Positions 8,170-14,676 of a stretch of DNA of 27,281 nt are shown here, piece after piece (positions within the stretch are counted from its first letter, which is position 1; every line of letters begins with the position of its first letter). The translations under genes were made by a program, and so were the position numbers. The stretch comes from an uncultured Lachnospira sp. (GTDB taxonomy: Bacteria; Bacillota; Clostridia; Lachnospirales; Lachnospiraceae). Below the pieces are notes generated by a model that was given only the letters and a program-made list of their open reading frames with translations, was not told the DNA's origin and did no database searches. Where the stretch lies: assembly GCA_947306285.1 (NCBI GenBank), contig CAMZGB010000005.1, positions 1 through 27,281 of the forward strand. Reading direction: 5' to 3'.

Positions 8170-8197
8170 ACCCTACAATTATAACATTATATAGGGT
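8170..8197. promoter_or_regulatory. ACCCTA-N16-TAGGGT dyad around the -10
   Basis: Two 6-bp half-sites (8170-8175 and 8192-8197) form a perfect dyad enclosing both TATAAT boxes of copy C. This is where a repressor would sit, but I cannot name a regulator and no second copy was seen in the window. Confidence 0.35.
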
Positions 8198-8206
8198 GTT
8201 TTACTA
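8178..8206 (-). promoter_or_regulatory. Extended -10 promoter of copy C
   Basis: TGTTATAAT on the minus strand (TATAAT at 8178-8183) is an extended -10. The hexamer 17 bp upstream is the weak TAGTAA (8201-8206). A second TATAAT at 8186-8191 lacks a -35 at normal distance. Both boxes lie inside the ACCCTA/TAGGGT dyad. Confidence 0.5.
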
Positions 8207-8232
8207 ATATTTTTTACAAATATATAGTATCA

Positions 8233-8275
8233 TAAAAATAGCACAGAAAGATGATGAAACATCACCTTTCTGTGC
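8233..8275 (-). terminator. Intrinsic terminator after copy D
   Basis: 16-nt arms (8241-8256 with 8260-8275) pair throughout on the minus strand, with one G-U, around a TTT loop and are followed by TATTTTTAT. It ends copy D and separates it from the copy C promoter. Confidence 0.87.
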
Positions 8276-8290
8276 ATTTTTCAGCAATTG

Positions 8291-9697
8291 TTATTTAACA
8301 TATGCCTTCTTTACTTTACTCCACTTTCCATAGACTTTATGGCCCTGTGAGTCTGTATTAAATGCTCTAGCCTTAACATACTCAACCTTGTTAGACTTAA
8401 GTCCGCTGATTGTATATGTAGCAACATTTTTAGAAGTTTTAGTCTTAGTTTTATATTTTGATTTTTTCTTGAATTTTTTATTCAATGAATATTTTACTTC
8501 ATAACCTTTTGCATTTGCATTCTTACCAAATTTTACAGTAACTTTCTTTTTCTTTTTACTCTTTACTGTAATAGAAGCTTTTGCTGGTTTTGGAGTTTTA
8601 ACCCAATTTGCTCTTAAGTTAAGATCACTTTCAACAAAACTACCAAATGAATATCTAGCACCTGTAGCCATGTTAGTATATCCGTTCAAAGTATATCCTT
8701 TCTTTGTCAAAGCAACCATCTGTGCTGTATCATATTCGTTTACATACTTAGTAGCTTTCAAAGATGAGCCATCATAATACCTAACAGTATACTGTGTACC
8801 TGCTAATACCTTTAGGTTTTTAACATTGATGTATCCTTTAGCGCCAACTTCTTCTTCGCGAGTTTTTAGGAATGCACCAAATGCAAATTTGATTCCCACG
8901 TATGTATTTAAGCCAGTATCATGTCCACTACTCCAATCATTCTTCGAATCTGGAATCTTAAATGTTGCCGTAACATGTGTTATAACTTCTGATTCTCCCT
9001 TAGGAGTTTTCTTGATTATGAAAGTACCATCTTTCGCTGCATCTTCACCATCTACTGTAACAGTTTCAAAAGCGGCTGATGGTTCTCCTCTTGACTGATA
9101 ATCAAAAGCCTTAACAAGAACTTGCTTATCTGTTCTTTCTTTTACCTTCTTTCCCTCTACTTCTTTCTCTAATTCAAGGTCACTTGAAATATCGAAATCC
9201 AAAGTATAATAACGTCCATATTCTACAGGAATTTTTTCCATAGTTAGAGTTAATCCCCAAGGGTTATCACCAACTAGAATTTTTTCTCCACCATAACTCT
9301 GAGCGGCATATTCTCCGTCCCATCCAGTATTCTTAGCCCAGAATTTAACATTACTTGATGTATTACTTCCGTCTAGAATCCATCCTTCTGTGTAACTCTG
9401 CCAACCATCAATCTCAACTAATTTGGCATTATATTCTTCTTCAGTTATTTTGCCTGCTTTATAATCATCAAGAGCTTGCTTTTTACCCTTTTCCATTTCT
9501 TCTAGCAAAGCATTCTCCCATTCAGTGGTAGCTCCACCGTGCAAATCATCACGAACTGAGAAACTAGTCCATTGTAGATTACTAGGAACTACATCAGATC
9601 CGTTAGCAGCATGAGATGCAGCTGAAACAGGTCCAGAAAAGCTGAACGCTAATGATAGAGAAAGTATGCTAACTAACACTTTTTTAAAAATTTTCAT
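8291..9697 (-). CDS. Secreted CBM-like / InlB-repeat / FN3 protein (copy D)
   Basis: Close paralog of copy C, with the same order of domains. I use ATG 9697; a GTG lies directly before it at 9700, and AAGGAG is 9 nt upstream of the ATG. The signal peptide ends at GPVSA. The first module has FWAKNTGWDGEYAA, DNPWGLTLTM and PVEYGRYYTLDFDISSD, aligning nearly residue for residue with copy C. An InlB-like repeat, TVRYYDGSSL to LNLRANW, covers about 300-366, and a basic FN3-like domain closes the protein. Unlike copy C it carries an insert near residues 75-100 reading ALDDYKAGKITEEEYNAKL, which resembles the short SHOCT-type helix motif. The pair looks like a tandem duplication. Probably glycan-binding and secreted; the ligand is unknown. 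Confidence 0.76.
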   Translation of the reverse strand: MKIFKKVLVSILSLSLAFSFSGPVSAASHAANGSDVVPSNLQWTSFSVRDDLHGGATTEWENALLEEMEKGKKQALDDYKAGKITEEEYNAKLVEIDGWQSYTEGWILDGSNTSSNVKFWAKNTGWDGEYAAQSYGGEKILVGDNPWGLTLTMEKIPVEYGRYYTLDFDISSDLELEKEVEGKKVKERTDKQVLVKAFDYQSRGEPSAAFETVTVDGEDAAKDGTFIIKKTPKGESEVITHVTATFKIPDSKNDWSSGHDTGLNTYVGIKFAFGAFLKTREEEVGAKGYINVKNLKVLAGTQYTVRYYDGSSLKATKYVNEYDTAQMVALTKKGYTLNGYTNMATGARYSFGSFVESDLNLRANWVKTPKPAKASITVKSKKKKKVTVKFGKNANAKGYEVKYSLNKKFKKKSKYKTKTKTSKNVATYTISGLKSNKVEYVKARAFNTDSQGHKVYGKWSKVKKAYVK

Positions 9698-9730
9698 CAC
9701 ATTATTCTCCTTCGCATCATAGTTTTTTAT

Positions 9731-9763
9731 AAAGAACCCGGTGTATCAAACATCGGGTTCTTT
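9731..9763 (-). terminator. Intrinsic terminator after copy E
   Basis: 13-nt arms AAAGAACCCGATG and CACCGGGTTCTTT (one mismatch) surround a 7-nt loop, 11 bp after the stop codon at 9774. The only T run is the end of the stem itself, so termination may be partial, which would feed copy D, for which no clear promoter was found. Confidence 0.65.
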
Positions 9764-9773
9764 GATTACTTAA

Positions 9774-10901
9774 TTATTTAGTAAGTTTTTTCTTAACTGG
9801 TTTTGACCAAGCACCCTTAACTGATCCTGCTACAGCTCTAACTTTAACTGTAACTTTTTTGCCTTTTTTAAATTTACTATTCTTAATCTTCCTTGAAGTG
9901 CCATTAGCCTTATATGTCTTTGATCCAACCTTAATCTGATAAGATTTAGCTTTTGAAACTTTCTTCCAGCTTACCTTGATAGTCTTTTTCTTAACACTCT
10001 TAACCTTAACGCTCTTTACTTTACTTAGTTTAAGAGGTGCAGGTGCTACTTTTGTAGTCTCCTGTGTTGGCGCCTCTGTTGGTGCTACTGTTGTAGGTGC
10101 AACTGTAGTTGGTTCTGCTGTTGTAGTTTGTGTTGGTGCTGGTGGGTCTGTAGGTACATCAGGATCAACTCCCAAATCTGTTACTGAGAAATCACTAACA
10201 GTAACTTGACCTTTCCAGTTTTGCTCTGAACTAATGATATTTGAAACATCATTTCCAGCATAATCAACTGTATATACAAATGCTCCTAGCATTAAATCAG
10301 TTGTCAACTCTTTGCCGCCAACATAATTAGTGAAAGTATATGTAAACTCTTTTTCTTGAACTTCAATAGTGTTTGTTTGAGTACTACTTCCTTCTTTCAT
10401 TGGTGACTGATCATATGGTGGCATCTCTACGCCATCAACAGTTGTTTTGAAAGCAACATAAACATTCTTAGTTTTACTTGCTTTTGCTTTAAATTTAACT
10501 TGATATACATGCGCTTGCTCCATAGGTACTTCTGGCATTGTAGTTATGATTGACCATGGATTAAACTGCTTTTTATCCCAAATTGCATCCCAACCTGTTT
10601 CTTCGATATCTAATGTGAAACCTTTTGAAACACCTTCCGCAGTATGAGACTGTTTTCTGTCTTGTTTTCTTTCCCAGTCAGTAATCTCTTCACCGGTGTC
10701 TGTAACTTTAACAGATTTGATATAACCGGCATCTGCGTCATAATTATCAGGAACATGTCCGCCTTGTGTGAATATCCACTTGCCTAGTTGAAGTTCACTG
10801 TCAGCACTAGCTGATTTTGTAGCAGATACTCCAATTACAAGTGTAGCAACCATTGCTATAGTAATGGCTCCTGCTAAAAATTTGTTGAATAATTTTTTCA
10901 T
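9774..10901 (-). CDS. Secreted CBM-like protein with Thr/Pro linker and FN3 tail (copy E)
   Basis: 375-aa secreted protein without a visible catalytic core. A signal peptide ends near SASA (residue 33). Residues about 35-240 form one carbohydrate-binding-like module: DIEETGWDAIWD, FNPWSIITTMPEVPMEQAHVYQVKFKAKAS and a later VTVSDFSV strand, the pattern of CBM4/9-type jelly rolls. A Pro/Thr/Ala linker with TTVAPT repeats covers about 245-290, and a basic FN3-like domain finishes the chain with WSKPVKKKLTK. The start is firm: AAGGAGG 7 nt before ATG. It has its own promoter and a terminator after it. It shares its module signature with copies C, D and G and its linker style with A and F. The ligand is inferred from the adjacent GH128 genes. 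Confidence 0.74.
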   Translation of the reverse strand: MKKLFNKFLAGAITIAMVATLVIGVSATKSASADSELQLGKWIFTQGGHVPDNYDADAGYIKSVKVTDTGEEITDWERKQDRKQSHTAEGVSKGFTLDIEETGWDAIWDKKQFNPWSIITTMPEVPMEQAHVYQVKFKAKASKTKNVYVAFKTTVDGVEMPPYDQSPMKEGSSTQTNTIEVQEKEFTYTFTNYVGGKELTTDLMLGAFVYTVDYAGNDVSNIISSEQNWKGQVTVSDFSVTDLGVDPDVPTDPPAPTQTTTAEPTTVAPTTVAPTEAPTQETTKVAPAPLKLSKVKSVKVKSVKKKTIKVSWKKVSKAKSYQIKVGSKTYKANGTSRKIKNSKFKKGKKVTVKVRAVAGSVKGAWSKPVKKKLTK

Positions 10902-10963
10902 TTTATGACCTCCTTAAATTAAATCATTATTCTTTTATATAACCGTTCATCTAATCTACTTTA

Positions 10964-10991
10964 ATTATAGCATAAACGTTATTACATACAA
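10964..10991 (-). promoter_or_regulatory. Promoter of copy E
   Basis: TTGTAT (10986-10991) and a perfect TATAAT (10964-10969) lie 16 bp apart on the minus strand, about 60 bp upstream of the start, leaving a normal 5' UTR. Confidence 0.65.
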
Positions 10992-11016
10992 ATTGCCTAT
11001 CACAATTATATTGTGT

Positions 11017-12759
11017 TTATTTTTTAATTTTTGTCTTCTTAACATTCGACCAAGGGCCAATACCAGCACTGTTCATGGCAGCTATTCTGAAATAATATGT
11101 TTTCTTTTTCTTTAGCTTTGTAACTTTATAATTAGTCTTAGTTACTATCTTGGTCTTTTTACTCTTTGTAAATTTCTTATTCAAAGCCCACTGTACTTTA
11201 TACTTGTCGGCATTTGCTACACTCTTCCATGAAAGCTTAACTGATTTTTTCTTAACATTTTGTGCTTTCGACAAAGTAGCTTTTACAGGCTTTTTAACCG
11301 TCTTCTTAGTAGTTGGTTCTTGTGTAACAACCTGAGGTTGTGTAGTTGTTGTTTCAGCCTGTGTAGTAATCTGAGTTGTTGGTTGTTCAGTAGTTGTCTC
11401 AGTTGGAGCTTCTTTTGTTATTCTTTCCTCATAAACAAACATTTCACTGTCTGAAATAGTTTCAGCCGAGTAGCCCTCAGGATTGCCTGTACTTGAATAC
11501 ATCTTTCCAAGTTCAGTATATTTACCTGATGCATACTCAAACATTGCTGTGGCGCCCGATCCGTCGAACTCATCAATATCATTTTTACTATCAATGTCAT
11601 ATGGGAACCAGCAGAATCTCTCAACATATGAAATACTGTTTAGTCTTGAAACAACATCACTTAGATATGCTTGAACCTCTGCACGTTTTTCACTCAACTC
11701 ATAACTCTTATCTGTCTTAGCTCCTTTTTTACCAAATAGTCCAATCTCCGTAATCCAGATTGGTTTGTGGTAAGTTTCCCATAGAGTATTAACTGCAGCA
11801 ATCAATCCATCTGCATCAATTCTGTCCATGTAATAATGAAGCGCAACTGAATCAACATCATCAGATACTCCATCAACAAACTTCTTCGAAGCATCATCTT
11901 TATAATCGTAATATAATCCCCACGAACCATCATTTAAGTATGTATTATGGCAAATATAGTCTCCATTTATGAATCTTTGAAGCCAAATTGAATTTCCACC
12001 TGGTGCAGCTGGACCTGGAGAAACTTTTCTCATTTTTAATGGTGAAATATAGTCTTTCCACACATCAACAGCATCCCAGAAATTCATATTTGCCTGAGAT
12101 TCAATATCAGGTTCATTAAAACCTAAAATATAATTAGAATTAGTTTTTAACTGTTTAATATCTTCTTTGCTGTCATCATATCCACCCCACATCATAGGTG
12201 CATGTGATACGCCATTATCTATTGAGTTATTGAAGGCTTTTGTGCCCCAATTGTAATACCATGAGCAATTTAGTTTCTTTAATGAAACTTTATCTCCCAT
12301 GTTATCACCCATAGCTAATCCTTTTTTTGAAACATAGAAAACTCTAGGGTTCGATAAGATAGTCTCGCTACCCTTTGTTGCTTTTACAGTAATTTCATGT
12401 TTCTTTACATCAGTAGAATAAACTTCTGTCTTTCCCTCATCACTAGATGTGAAACTCTTAGTTTTTGCCTCTCCTGTTACTGTCTCACCAATATCCGTTT
12501 TCACTATATTGTTGCCAATCCAATAAACTGGATTACCATCTAGTAAAACTTCATATGTGTAATCTGGCATTGAATTGTCAAACTCTACATCAACATAACC
12601 AGCACCCACCAAAGATCCTTCTGAAGGTGTCTTTACAGCGTTTGCTTTCCACGAATCTGTAGTGGCATCTGCTTTTGTATTTCCCACAAAAACAATACCA
12701 CTCAAAACAAGTGACAAACTTAATACCAATACACTGATACTCTTAAATAATTTTTTCAT
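11017..12759 (-). CDS. Secreted GH128-like glycoside hydrolase with Thr-rich linker and FN3 tail (copy F)
   Basis: Largest of the three GH128-like enzymes, 580 aa. A signal peptide ends near NTKA (residue 30). The Ig/FN3-like domain (about 38-147) has a charged insert of roughly 30 residues not present in copies A and B, and ends at VSKKGLA. The core shows CSWYYNWG, YILGFNEPD with Glu216, VSPGPAAPGG, VALHYY and PIWITEIG with Glu338; WFPYD and GNPEGY close it near 430. A linker rich in Thr and Gln (about 450-485) leads to a basic FN3-like domain with WSNVKKTKIKK at the end. ATG 12759 has AAAGGAA 8 nt upstream. A strong promoter with a palindrome over its -35 drives it. It is the promoter-proximal hydrolase of the locus. 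The beta-1,3-glucan substrate is a family-based inference. Confidence 0.82.
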   Translation of the reverse strand: MKKLFKSISVLVLSLSLVLSGIVFVGNTKADATTDSWKANAVKTPSEGSLVGAGYVDVEFDNSMPDYTYEVLLDGNPVYWIGNNIVKTDIGETVTGEAKTKSFTSSDEGKTEVYSTDVKKHEITVKATKGSETILSNPRVFYVSKKGLAMGDNMGDKVSLKKLNCSWYYNWGTKAFNNSIDNGVSHAPMMWGGYDDSKEDIKQLKTNSNYILGFNEPDIESQANMNFWDAVDVWKDYISPLKMRKVSPGPAAPGGNSIWLQRFINGDYICHNTYLNDGSWGLYYDYKDDASKKFVDGVSDDVDSVALHYYMDRIDADGLIAAVNTLWETYHKPIWITEIGLFGKKGAKTDKSYELSEKRAEVQAYLSDVVSRLNSISYVERFCWFPYDIDSKNDIDEFDGSGATAMFEYASGKYTELGKMYSSTGNPEGYSAETISDSEMFVYEERITKEAPTETTTEQPTTQITTQAETTTTQPQVVTQEPTTKKTVKKPVKATLSKAQNVKKKSVKLSWKSVANADKYKVQWALNKKFTKSKKTKIVTKTNYKVTKLKKKKTYYFRIAAMNSAGIGPWSNVKKTKIKK

Positions 12760-12801
12760 GTCGGTTCCTTTCCGATGATTTCCGCTCCCTCATCTTTTAA
12801 A

Positions 12802-12830
12802 ATTATATCACGATAGACATTGTCTATCAA
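12802..12830 (-). promoter_or_regulatory. Promoter of GH128 copy F
   Basis: TTGATA (12825-12830) and TATAAT (12802-12807) are 17 bp apart on the minus strand, close to full consensus, and the predicted start gives a leader of about 36 nt. Confidence 0.8.
12812..12828. promoter_or_regulatory. 17-bp palindromic operator candidate
   Basis: GATAGACA-T-TGTCTATC is a perfect 8+1+8 dyad. It covers the spacer and four bases of the -35 of the copy F promoter, a classic place for a repressor. I do not recognise the regulator. The dapA leader promoter keeps one half-site almost unchanged but not the dyad. Confidence 0.55.
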
Positions 12831-12859
12831 TTTAATAAAAGTACTACTTTTTTATAATG

Positions 12860-12879
12860 CTCTCTTGTTTTTTAGAGAG
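12860..12879. other. Short CTCTCT/AGAGAG hairpin
   Basis: A 6-bp stem with an 8-nt T-rich loop is followed by TTTTT on the plus strand. No plus-strand gene precedes it, and the minus-strand side lacks a T run. It lies between the 140-bp element and the copy F promoter. The rest of 12831-12925 shows nothing else I can name. Confidence 0.3.
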
Positions 12880-12925
12880 TTTTTCCGTTCTTCTTATACT
12901 GTAAATTTAACACCAGATAGTGATA

Positions 12926-13065
12926 TAAAAGTGCAGTAGACTTTCATAATTTGCTCCGCAAATTATTCAACTCGCGCAAGCGCGAAATACATCAAATTAA
13001 AAAGACGATTAAATGAATAAACTCATTTAATCGCCTTTTTAATTTAATGTGCTACTGCACTTTTA
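12926..13065. repeat. 140-bp multi-hairpin element closed by 14-bp inverted repeat
   Basis: TAAAAGTGCAGTAG (12926-12939) and its exact complement (13052-13065) enclose three further hairpins: ATAATTTGC/GCAAATTAT with a TCC loop (12946-12966), TCGCGC/GCGCGA (12972-12985), and a 27-bp stem with two mismatches and a 6-nt loop (12990-13049). The whole can fold as a four-way junction. It starts 7 bp after the stop of copy G on the minus strand, and the long stem with its CTTTTT could stop that transcript. It resembles a MITE or REP-type palindromic element or a structured RNA; no target-site duplication is evident. Confidence 0.7.
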
Positions 13066-13072
13066 AACACGG

Positions 13073-13918
13073 TTATTTTACTTTAACTTTCTTTGTAGCC
13101 CATCCTGTTGTGTATTCTTTATTCTTAGAAATACCTCTAACCTGAACTTTTTGTTTACCTTTTTTCTTAGCTTTAACTGTGATTGAAGTACCTGTAGTTT
13201 TCTTCTTAACTTTTCCTACTTTTACTTCATAAGTATAGATACCAACAGCCTTCTTCATAGTAACTTTAACTTTCTTTTTGCCTTTAGCCTTAGCTTTGAA
13301 AGAAACCTTCTTAGCTGCTGGAGCTAGTGAATAGTTTGATACTACGATATCAGTAACTGATGAAAAGTCTCCATTACAATCCTGCTGAGCAAGCTTCTTG
13401 TGTGCTCCTGCACCAAACTGTTTGTCAAAGATGCTGTATCTTGCAGTTGCGTCTGTATCTACGCCTTCTCTGTCACCAGCTTCTCCGCCTACACCGAAAG
13501 TAATCTGATTTGCATTGTTTGCTGCCTTAAATGTTTCATTAACCTTAACAGTCTGACCTTTACCGATCTTTACCCAGAATCCTTTAGCTAGATTCTCGTT
13601 TGTAGCCATCTTAACATAGATATACTTGTTAACCTTTGTTGATTTAACATTGAATGAAATGTTATAAGCAGTTCCTTTAGTAAGTTTGATGGCCTGCTTT
13701 GCTTGGCCGCCCCAAACTCCGCCCCAACCAACGGAAGTCATTCTTGCTGTAAATCCTTTAGCTGAAACACCTGTCAAAGTACCTTCTGCTCCTTCATACC
13801 ATCCAGCATTTACTCCAAAGTAGCTATCCCAAGTTGCAGCTGATGCGCTAGTAGCTAAACCAATTACTAATGTAAGTGCTAAAACTACTGAAGCAATTTT
13901 CTTTGTGAATCCTTTCAT
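13073..13918 (-). CDS. Secreted CBM-like protein with Lys-rich C-terminal domain (copy G)
   Basis: Smallest of the secreted set, 281 aa. A signal peptide ends at SASA (residue 27), leaving ATWDSYFG as the mature start. Residues about 28-200 form a single carbohydrate-binding-like module with GFTARMTSVGWGGVWGG, AIKLTKGTAYNISFNVKSTKVNKYIYVKM and a final ITDIVVSNYSL strand, parallel to the module in copy E. The last 80 residues are a basic beta-rich domain ending GWATKKVKVK; it keeps the FN3-like strand pattern but is shorter than in its paralogs, and there is no linker. ATG 13918 has AAGGAGG at 7 nt. It begins 45 bp after efp with no terminator between, so it may be co-transcribed with efp, an odd partnership. 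No enzyme motif seen. Confidence 0.74.
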   Translation of the reverse strand: MKGFTKKIASVVLALTLVIGLATSASAATWDSYFGVNAGWYEGAEGTLTGVSAKGFTARMTSVGWGGVWGGQAKQAIKLTKGTAYNISFNVKSTKVNKYIYVKMATNENLAKGFWVKIGKGQTVKVNETFKAANNANQITFGVGGEAGDREGVDTDATARYSIFDKQFGAGAHKKLAQQDCNGDFSSVTDIVVSNYSLAPAAKKVSFKAKAKGKKKVKVTMKKAVGIYTYEVKVGKVKKKTTGTSITVKAKKKGKQKVQVRGISKNKEYTTGWATKKVKVK

Positions 13919-13963
13919 GATTCTACCTCCTTAAAAATTTAAAAAATAAAATTATTAACTATA

Positions 13964-14521
13964 TTAAACACGCTTAGAATATTCACCCGTACGCGTATCA
14001 ATAACTATCTTTTCGCCTTCTTCCACGAACAATGGAACATATACTGTTGCTCCTGTTTCTACTGTGGCTGGCTTTGTGGCATTAGTTGCTGTGTTACCTT
14101 TAATGCCTGGCTCTGTTTCTGTAATAGTAAGTTCCACTGTGATAGGTGGTTCTATTGCAAATACATCACCGTTGTGTGAACAAATCTTAACTGTCTCACT
14201 CTCTTTTACAAACTTAAGAGTATCTCCAACTTTGTCTGCCTCTATAGCGATCTGTTCATATGTCTCGCCATCCATGAAGTGATATAATTCTCCGTCTGTG
14301 TAAAGGTATTGCATATCTTTACGATCGATATGAGCATTTTCAAACTTCTCTGTAGGTCTGAATGATGTTTCTGTAATACCACCAGTCTTAATGTTTTTAA
14401 GTTTAGTTCTTACAAATGCTGCACCCTTACCTGGCTTAACATGTTGAAATTCTATAATCTGATAAATGTTACCATCGTATTCGATAGTTAAACCATTCTT
14501 AAAATCTCCTGCTGAAACCAT
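13964..14521 (-). CDS. efp: Translation elongation factor P
   Basis: Binds between the P and E sites of the ribosome and relieves stalling at proline runs. At 185 aa it is full length with three beta-barrel domains. The N-terminal domain has HVKPGKGAAFVRTKL, placing the tip lysine at Lys32, the residue modified in many bacteria; the C-terminal domain carries GNTATNATKPATVETG and ends with VDTRTGEYSKRV, both standard. ATG 14521 has GAGGAGG 8 nt upstream. It has its own strong promoter and is followed after 45 bp by secreted-protein gene G. Several secreted proteins nearby have Pro-Pro in their linkers (copies A and E), but a regulatory link is only a thought. Confidence 0.98.
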   Translation of the reverse strand: MVSAGDFKNGLTIEYDGNIYQIIEFQHVKPGKGAAFVRTKLKNIKTGGITETSFRPTEKFENAHIDRKDMQYLYTDGELYHFMDGETYEQIAIEADKVGDTLKFVKESETVKICSHNGDVFAIEPPITVELTITETEPGIKGNTATNATKPATVETGATVYVPLFVEEGEKIVIDTRTGEYSKRV

Positions 14522-14559
14522 ATTTAATTCCTCCTCACCGGTCTTTTTTATCCTAAAAT

Positions 14560-14588
14560 ATTATAATTTAGATAGGTGTTATTTTCAA
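14560..14588 (-). promoter_or_regulatory. Promoter of efp
   Basis: TTGAAA (14583-14588) and TATAAT (14560-14565) are 17 bp apart on the minus strand. A second GGTTGAAA about 59 bp upstream faces TACAAA at 17 bp, a possible weaker tandem promoter. AGGTGTTA in the spacer (14574-14581) recurs inverted at 14656-14663. Confidence 0.72.
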
Positions 14589-14676
14589 CCACAAATTCGG
14601 ATAAATACGGTCTCATTCTTTGTAAAGGTACTCCCTTTTTCTTTCAACCATATAGTAACACCTAATTGTGTCGAAA

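Noticed and set aside
11150..11720. Several overlapping plus-strand open frames opposite GH128 copy F
   Set aside because: They are antisense shadows of an AT-rich, lysine/threonine-rich gene without ribosome sites or recognisable products.
12853..12885. A plus-strand small RNA (TATAAT, then CTCTCT hairpin and T run)
   Set aside because: No -35 at normal distance and too little sequence between the -10 and the hairpin to call a gene.
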